The translations under genes and the position numbers were made by a program. Under the pieces are notes generated by a model. That model was not told where the DNA came from. It ran no database searches and was given only the letters and a program-made list of their open reading frames with translations. 64,000 nt of DNA from Taeniopygia guttata (Eukaryota; Chordata; Aves; Passeriformes; Estrildidae), in the NCBI RefSeq assembly GCF_048771995.1, contig NC_133050.1, forward strand, positions 7,736,501 to 7,800,500, read 5' to 3'. This document shows positions 58,263-64,000 of the stretch, one piece after another; the stretch's first letter is position 1, and each line of letters begins with the position of its first letter.

Positions 58263-59131
58263 CGCCCCGCGGGCGCTGCCGGGCTGAGGGCCGGGCCAGG
58301 CCGGGGATTGGCAGCAGCTCCGGGCATTGGAGCTGCTCCCGGGGCCGGGCCGGGCCGGGCATTGGAGCTGCTCCCGGGGCTGGGCCGGGCCGGGCATTGG
58401 CGCTCCCGGGGCTGTGAGGGCTGAACGAGGCCGGACATTGGAGCTGCCCCAGGCCCGGAGGGGCCGGGCGAGCCCGGGGATTGGAGCTCCCGGGCCGGGG
58501 GTCGGAGCTGCCCGGGGCTGAACGAGCCCGGGGATTGGCGCTGCCGGGGCCGGGGGCTGGAGCTCCCGGGGCCGGGATTGGCGTTCCCGGGGCCGGAGGG
58601 GCTGAACGAGCCCGGGGATTGGAGTTCCGGGGCCGGGGGTTGGCGTTCCCGGGGCCGGGGATTGGAGCTCCCGGGCCGGGATTGGCGCTGCCCGGGCCGG
58701 GATTGGAGCTCCGGGCCCGGGGATTGGAGCTGCCCGGGCCGGGATTGGCGCTGCCGGGGCCGGGGATTGGCGTTCCCGGGGCCGGAGGGGCTGAACGAGC
58801 CCGGGGATTGGAGCTCCGGGGCCGGGGATTGGCGTTCCCGGGCCGGGATTGGCGCTGCCCGGGGCCGGAGGGGCTGAACGAGCCCGAGGATTGGCGCTCC
58901 CGGGGCCGGGGATTGGCAGCAGCCCCGGGGCTCTGCTCAGCCCGGCCCCCGGCGGGAGGGGCCGCGCCCCAGAGCCGGGCCGGGCCGGCACCGAGCGCAC
59001 CGGGGCCGGCACCGAGCGCGGCCGGGCCCGCGGGGGTCGCTCGGGGCCCCGAGGCCGCCGGGCCGGGGATGGTGGCGGGGCCGGGCGGGCCGGGGCGGCG
59101 GCTCCGGGCCCGGCCCTGAAGGAGCCGCACC
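58262..59131 (+). promoter_or_regulatory. ARHGEF11: ARHGEF11 promoter with tandem inverted CCAAT boxes
   Basis: 58310-58925 is a GC-rich array of 20-25 bp units (GGGGCCGGGGATTGGCGTTC, GATTGGAGCTCCCGG). About 20 of them carry ATTGG, the reverse complement of CCAAT. The array is followed by a CpG-rich 5'UTR to the ATG at 59132. Promoter function is inferred from position. Confidence 0.5.
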
Positions 59132-59163
59132 ATGAGCGTGCGGCCTCCGCAGGCCCCGGACAG
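59132..59163 (+). CDS. ARHGEF11: ARHGEF11 exon 1
   Basis: Start codon in the context CACCATGAG, then ten codons plus two bases. The donor is ACAG|GTACGG. Confidence 0.9.
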
Positions 59164-62100
59164 GTACGGCCGGCGGGTCTGGGGGGAAACCCGGCGGGTT
59201 TGGGGCCGCGGGAGCGGGCACGGGGTTTTAGGGTGAAATTCGGCGGTTTTGGGGCCGCGGGAGCGGGCACGGGGTTTGGGGGGAAACCCGGCGGTTTTGG
59301 GGGAAACCCGGCGGTTTCGGGGGAAACCCGGCGGTTTTGGGGCTGCGGGAGCGGGCACGGGGTTTGGGGGGAAACCCGGCGGTTTTGGGGCCGCGGGAGC
59401 GGGCACGGGGTTTTAGGGTGAAATTCGGCGGTTTTGGGGCTCTGGGAGCGGGTACGGGGTTTTAGGGTGAATTTCGGTGGTTTTGGGGTTCTGGGAGGGG
59501 TCTCGGCTGCTCCGGGAGCCGCCAGGGCGGTCCTGCGGGAAAAAACGGCGGTTTGGGGTGAAATGCCGGGATTCGGAGTGTTCTGGGGTGAAATGCCGGC
59601 ATTTGGGGTGAAATGACGGGATTCAGAGTGTTCTGGGGTGAAATGCCGCATTTGGGGTGAAATTCGGGGCTTAGAGGGGGCTCAGCTCGTCCAGGACTCC
59701 GCGCTGGGTCCCTGCAGTGTTTTGGGGTGAAATGCCGGGATTTGGGGTGAAATGTCAGGATTTGGGGCACTTGGGGGTGAAATGCTGGGATCTGGGGTGT
59801 TTTGGGGTTAAATTCCAGGATTTTGGGGCTCTGGGAGGGGGCTCAGCTCGTCCTGTAGCCCTCACCCCATTCCTTGAGGGGAGAGACTGGAATTTGGGAT
59901 AAAATTCTGGGATTTTGGGAATGAGGGGACTCAGCCCATCCCGTATTTCCATGAATCCCTCAGGGGAGCAGCGTTTTGGGGTAAAACTCCCGGATTTGGG
60001 GAGTGGGGGGGGGGAATATCCCGAACTTCCCTGATTTTTGAGATATTTCCAATATCCACCACCAGGAATTGGCTTTTCCCCAGTTTGTTTGGCTCCATTT
60101 TAAACCAAATTTGGGGATTTTTTTTGGTGGGATAAAGCCTTGGAAAACCCTGGAGCTTCTTCTGGGATAAATTCAGGAATCTGGCCGAGAATTCCTGGAT
60201 TGGGATCTCTGCTCCAGCCACGGCATTTCCCACATAGATTTGGGTGGGAAATGAGGGATTTGTGGCCCTGGGAGAGAGGCAGATCCCGGGAATTTCAGGG
60301 ATCATTTTCCCACCAGATCCTGAGGATTTTTCCTGCTTTTCCCATCCCAGAGAACTCCAGGATTCCCTGGGCTGGTTCATTTGGGATTCCAGGGCCCAAT
60401 CCTGGATCCTATCCCAGGTCATTCCGTGGATTCCCCATCCCTGGAAGTGCCCAGTTCCGTCATCCCGGGGATTTCAGGATCCCTCCTGGCTGCGGAATTC
60501 CGCGGGAATGGGGAAAGGATCCCCCCGGGACAGGGAATTGCAGGAGGCGGAATTCCGGCCCAACCAGCTCTGCCACTTCCCACTTCCCCGGGAGCGGCTC
60601 CGTTAATCATTACCCTGCTGGGAATTCTTCCTGGAGAATTCCCGTGGAGAATTCCCGAAAAGAAAACCCAAACAACTGGGAAAAACCCGGGAAAAACTCC
60701 CGTTTTCCCAACATTTGGGATCGTTTTCCCAACATTTGGGATCGCTCCGCGTTCCGGGCGGTGTCGTCCCGTTGGGATCCCCTCCCACCCCTTCCCAAAA
60801 AAGGGTTTGGGATTCCCAGCTGGAAAATCCCATGGAAGTCTGGGATAAGTCAGGGTTTAAAGCAGGGAAAACGGGAAAAATTCCCATTTCCCAACTTTTC
60901 TGACCACTGTGTTCCTTCCCACACTGGAATTGGAATTCCCAGCTGGAAAATTCCATGGAAACCTGGGAAAAACCAGGGTTGAAAGCAGGAAAAATGGGAA
61001 AAAACCCCATTTTCCAACTTTTCTGACCCCTGGCCTCCTTTCCATCTCTTCCCACAGCAGGATTGGAATTCCCAGCTGGAAAATCCTATGGAAATCTGGG
61101 ATAAATCAGGGTTTCAAGCAGGAAAAATGGGGAAAAATTCCCAGTTTTCTCCGGCCTCTCCGTGGTTTTTCCTGGTGTTTTTCCAGGGAGAGCAGCGGAG
61201 CCGCAGCCCCCGGCAGGGAGGGAACCAAATGTTGCAAATCCGAGGAGAAATTCCAGCGGGATCCAAACTCCCGGAATTCCTCCCAGGACTCGGCGGCCGC
61301 CCTCGGAATGTGGGAAAGAAAAAAACTTTCCCTGAGATCCCGAGTTTTTGTTAATTTGGGAATGGAAGGCGAAAGTTCCCACATTCCCTGTGGGAAAGGG
61401 GTTTGGGAATTCGGGGTTGTTCCCGTGAAATTTGGTGGGGGCTCCTCGGAGATCCCGGATTTCCTGGGGGACGTTCCCAGAAAACAAACCTGGGAATGAG
61501 TGGCAGGGTTTGGGATTGAGGCAAGAGCTGGGAATTGTGGCTTTATCCTGCAGCATTCCCAATAAAAACACTTGGGAATTCTCTGGGAAGAGCCCTCCAG
61601 GTCCTCCCGGATGCCCCTGGAATTCTGCTTTTCCTTGGAAAACCACAGCGTGGTCAGAAAAGTTGGAAAATGGGGTTTTCCCCCTTTTTTCCTGCTTTCA
61701 GCCCTGGTTTATCCCAGGTTTCCGTGGGATTTTCCAGCTGGGAGTTCCAAACCTGTCTCGGGAAGGAACCCAGTGGGCAGAAATGTTGGGAAAAGGGAAT
61801 TTTTTTCCCCTTCCAAGCTGTGTTTTTTTGGGAATTTCGAATTTTTGGGACTTGGGAAGGGAGAGCAGGGCTGGGGTCCCTCCGGAGGCGCCGCTGGAAT
61901 GGGAATTGTGGGAAGTGCCCTGGCTCGGCCGCCCCTGAGGCAATTAAGGAGCTTTAATTAAGCCGAATTAAACGACTTTTTTATAGCCTCGTTAAGCTCT
62001 GGCTGCTTCCAGAGGGGCAGGAGAAGCCTCTGGATCCCTTTGGATCCCCCTGGCTGGGATTTGGGCATTCCTGGAATTGTGGTTTTGAAGGAAAAGCAGC

Positions 62101-63394
62101 TCGGGAATGCCATGGACCCTGGAATTTGGGGATTTTTGGGGAGGAAAAAAAGGGATTTTGGGTGGATAAAAAAGGCTGACCTGGGCTGGACCGTGGATAA
62201 TCCCGAGGGTTAATCCCGATTTTCCTCCGGATTGGCGGGGAATGTCCAGGGCAGGGCCCAGGTCTGCGGCTGCTCATGGAAAAGGGGCTGGAAAATCCTG
62301 AGGGGCTTTTCCGGGGATTTTTTCCTTAGGGGGAGGTGATCCTGGAGAAAAGGGGGATCCAGGGGGGATTTGGGATTTGCCAGGGGGATTTGGGATCTGA
62401 TCCCAGGGGGAATTTGGGATCTGATCCCAGGGGGGATTTGGGATCTGATCCCAGGGGGGGATTTGGGATCTGATCCCAAGGGGAATTTGGGATCTGATCC
62501 CAAGGGGAATTTGGGATTTGCCAGGGGGGATTTGGGATCTGACCCCAGGGGGAATTTGGGATCTGATCCCAGGGGGAATTTGGGATCTGATCCCAAGGGG
62601 AATTTGGGATTTGCCAGGGGGATTTGGGATCTGCCAGGGGTCCTCTCCGGCTCTCTGGGAGTGACCGGGGGTCGTGTCCAGCCATTCCCCAGTAATTCCC
62701 GAATTCCCGTTGCCGTCCTAGGCTGAGCAGCCTCTCCTCGGCCCTGGGCGATTCCCCCTCGGAGCGAAGGTCCCCCGGCCACCACCGGCAGCCCTCGGAC
62801 GCCTTGGAATCCACAGGTGGGAATTGCCCTCGGGAATTCCGGCACTCAGCGGTCACTCAGTGGTCACTCATGGCCAGGATGCGGGTCCAGACCTTCTGTT
62901 GGGATTTGGGGAGTTTGGGGTCCCACAAGGGGGAATTTGGGCCTGGGGAGTCCAGGGTGGCCAGGGCTGGACAGTGACCACGAGGCCGGGGCTGGACAAT
63001 GTGTGGCCACAGGGCCTGGTGGTTGGGGCTGGACAGTGACCACGAGGTCAGGGGTGGACAGTGACCATGAGGCTGGGGCTGGACAGTGACCACGAGGCCA
63101 GAGGTGGACAATGGGTGACCACAGGAGCTGGCGGTCGGGGCTGGACAGTGACCCCAAGGCCTTGCAAGCCCCGGTACCGGGGGTTCCTCAGGGCCAAAGC
63201 CGGACTCCAGCGCCTCATTCCCCACCTTGCTCCTGTTCCTCTGTCCCGTGTCCGTCTGTCCCCGTGTCCGTGTGTCCGTGTGTCCGTGCCCGCAGAGCTG
63301 GTGCAGCGCTGCGTGGTCATCCAGCGTGACCAGCATGGCTTCGGCTTCACCGTCAGCGGCGACCGCGCGGTGCTGGTGCAGTCCGTGCGGCCAG
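59132..63394 (+). CDS. ARHGEF11: ARHGEF11 (PDZ-RhoGEF), first three coding exons
   Basis: Coding exons: 59132-59163, 62722-62816 and 63296-63394. The gene continues past the right edge. MSVRPPQAPD, then RLSSLSSALGDSPSERRSPG, HHRQPSDALEST, and ELVQRCVVIQRDQHGFGFTV, SGDRAVLVQSVRP align closely with human ARHGEF11 (MSVRLPQSIDRLSSLSS..., HHRQPSDA, LVQRCVIIQKDQHGFGFTVS). The last segment is the start of the PDZ domain, with GFGF as its carboxylate-binding loop. In mammals the protein also has an RGS-like domain binding G-alpha 12/13 and DH-PH domains activating RhoA; these lie outside the window. Phases are 2, 1, 1. Confidence 0.95.
59165..59470. repeat. GGGAAACCCGGCGGTTTTGGG repeat in ARHGEF11 intron 1
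   Basis: A higher-order array of GGGAAACCCGGCGGTTTTGG and GCGGGAGCGGGCACGGGGTT, about 60-70 bp. Confidence 0.85.
59540..59860. repeat. TTTGGGGTGAAATGCCGGGAT repeat
   Basis: About ten copies of a 21 bp unit continuing the intron 1 repeats. Confidence 0.85.
60410..60480 (+). mobile_element. Possible CR1 scrap
   Basis: GGATTCCCCATCCCTGGAAG followed by TGCCCAGTTCC matches a short CR1 3' segment. It is too short for certainty. Confidence 0.35.
60700..61170. repeat. ~120-165 bp tandem repeat in ARHGEF11 intron 1
   Basis: Three tandem copies of TTCCCAGCTGGAAAATCCCA, GTCTGGGATAAGTCAGGGTT and AAAGCAGG(A)AAAATGGGAAA. A further dispersed copy lies at about 61640-61790. Confidence 0.85.
61170..62335 (+). 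other. ARHGEF11: ARHGEF11 intron 1, mostly unique
   Basis: Unique sequence. A TAATTA-containing patch at 61938-61980 (GCAATTAAGGAGCTTTAATT, AAGCCGAATTAAACG) is the only motif cluster I noticed. No exon is seen. Confidence 0.5.
62350..62640. repeat. GGGATTTGGGATCTGATCCCA repeat
   Basis: About 12 copies of a 24 bp unit, ending 80 bp before ARHGEF11 exon 2. Confidence 0.9.
62722..62816 (+). CDS. ARHGEF11: ARHGEF11 exon 2
   Basis: RLSSLSSALGDSPSERRSPG then HHRQPSDALEST. The acceptor is GTCCTAG and the donor ACAG|GTGGGA. Runs from phase 2 to phase 1. Confidence 0.95.
62955..63160. repeat. GGCTGGACAGTGACCACGAGG repeat in ARHGEF11 intron 2
   Basis: Six or seven copies of a 24-45 bp unit. Confidence 0.85.
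63296..63394 (+). CDS. ARHGEF11: ARHGEF11 exon 3, start of PDZ domain
   Basis: ELVQRCVVIQRDQHGFGFTV, SGDRAVLVQSVRP, one base of the next Gly. The donor is CCAG|GTGGGC. Confidence 0.95.
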
Positions 63395-63479
63395 GTGGGC
63401 ACCGGCCGGACCGGCCGGACACCGGGGTGGACACGGGGGTGGACAAACAATGCCCAGGAGTGCCCTCATCCATCCCCAG

Positions 63480-63880
63480 CCTCAGCCTGGGGGAGAAAAT
63501 GAGGGAAAAAGGAGAAAAACAGGGGAGAAAATGGAGAAAAATGGCGGGAAAACGGGGGAGAAAATGGCGGGAAAGTGTGGGAGAAAATGGCGGGAAAATG
63601 TGAGAGGAAAATGGCGGGAAAATGTGGGAGGAAAATGGTGGGAAAATGTGGGAGGAAAATGGCGGGAAATTGAAAAAATTGAGAGAATGAGGGAAAAACA
63701 GGCAGAAAATGAGGGGGAGGTGGAGGGAAAATAGAGAAAATGGGGGAAATGTGGGAAATTGTGGGGAAAATGGCAGGAAAATTCAGAAAATGGGCAAGTG
63801 TGGGGAAAATGTGGGAAAACTGGGGGGAAAGGCAGGAAAATAGAGAAAATGTGGGAAAATGGAGGGAAAATGTGGGATAA
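63480..63880. repeat. GGGAGAAAATGGCGGGAAAAT purine array in ARHGEF11 intron 3
   Basis: About 20 copies of a 20-24 bp nearly all-purine unit. Confidence 0.9.
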
Positions 63881-64000
63881 ATGGGGTTTTCCTTGGGAAG
63901 CGCTCCGGGTTTGGGGGTTTTGCTTTGGGATTGGCTGGGATGGGGCTGAGGGAGCAGGTCAGGGGGTGTCCCTGTGGAATATTCCAGAGGAAATCTGGGA

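Overview
The window looks like a GC-rich vertebrate chromosome segment, most likely from a bird microchromosome. Five spliced genes can be read from conserved protein segments, with GT-AG introns whose phases agree. The introns are short and packed with GC-rich or AT-rich minisatellites. Several CR1-type LINE 3' ends are present. I saw no bacterial features, CRISPR arrays, tRNA or rRNA genes, and no recognisable retrovirus-like element. Avian assignment is an inference from CR1 remnants, GC content and compact introns. Species cannot be named.

Layout: (1) 264-4601, minus strand: a CD244 (2B4)-like SLAM-family receptor with eight coding exons, two Ig domains, one membrane helix and four TxYxxV switch motifs. 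(2) 4602-9067: a divergent intergenic region made mostly of tandem repeats, ending in the KIRREL1 CpG-island promoter. (3) 9068-30216, plus strand: KIRREL1 (NEPH1), 15 coding exons and about 753 residues, with an 11.5 kb first intron that carries candidate enhancers. Its repeat-rich 3'UTR runs to about 32.7 kb. (4) 32.7-35.9 kb: intergenic, with a CR1 scrap and an orphan CpG promoter-like island. (5) 35872-43408, plus: a second SLAM-family type I receptor, six coding exons, with a proline-rich octapeptide-repeat tail; poly(A) signal near 44.54 kb. (6) 44.8-57.2 kb, plus: ETV3, an ETS-domain repressor with four coding exons and a long AU-rich 3'UTR. (7) From 58.3 kb, plus: promoter and first three coding exons of ARHGEF11 (PDZ-RhoGEF), which runs off the end.

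In mammals ARHGEF11, ETV3 and KIRREL1 lie on one chromosome (human 1q23), with ETV3L and the FCRL cluster between them and the SLAM cluster further along. Here SLAM-type receptors flank KIRREL1 on both sides, and no ETV3L or FCRL gene is visible. The genes do not form one pathway. Two are leukocyte receptors, one is a junctional Ig adhesion protein, one a transcriptional repressor and one a Rho exchange factor.

The most unusual pattern is that in four separate places a tandem repeat has captured an exon edge together with its splice site and amplified it. The places are KIRREL1 exon 5 donor, KIRREL1 exon 11 donor, the SLAM-like V-domain exon acceptor, and the ETV3 ETS-exon donor. Each genuine splice site therefore sits beside three to eight decoy copies. 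Exon limits given here were read by eye from homology, phase and GT-AG rules and were not aligned to transcripts.
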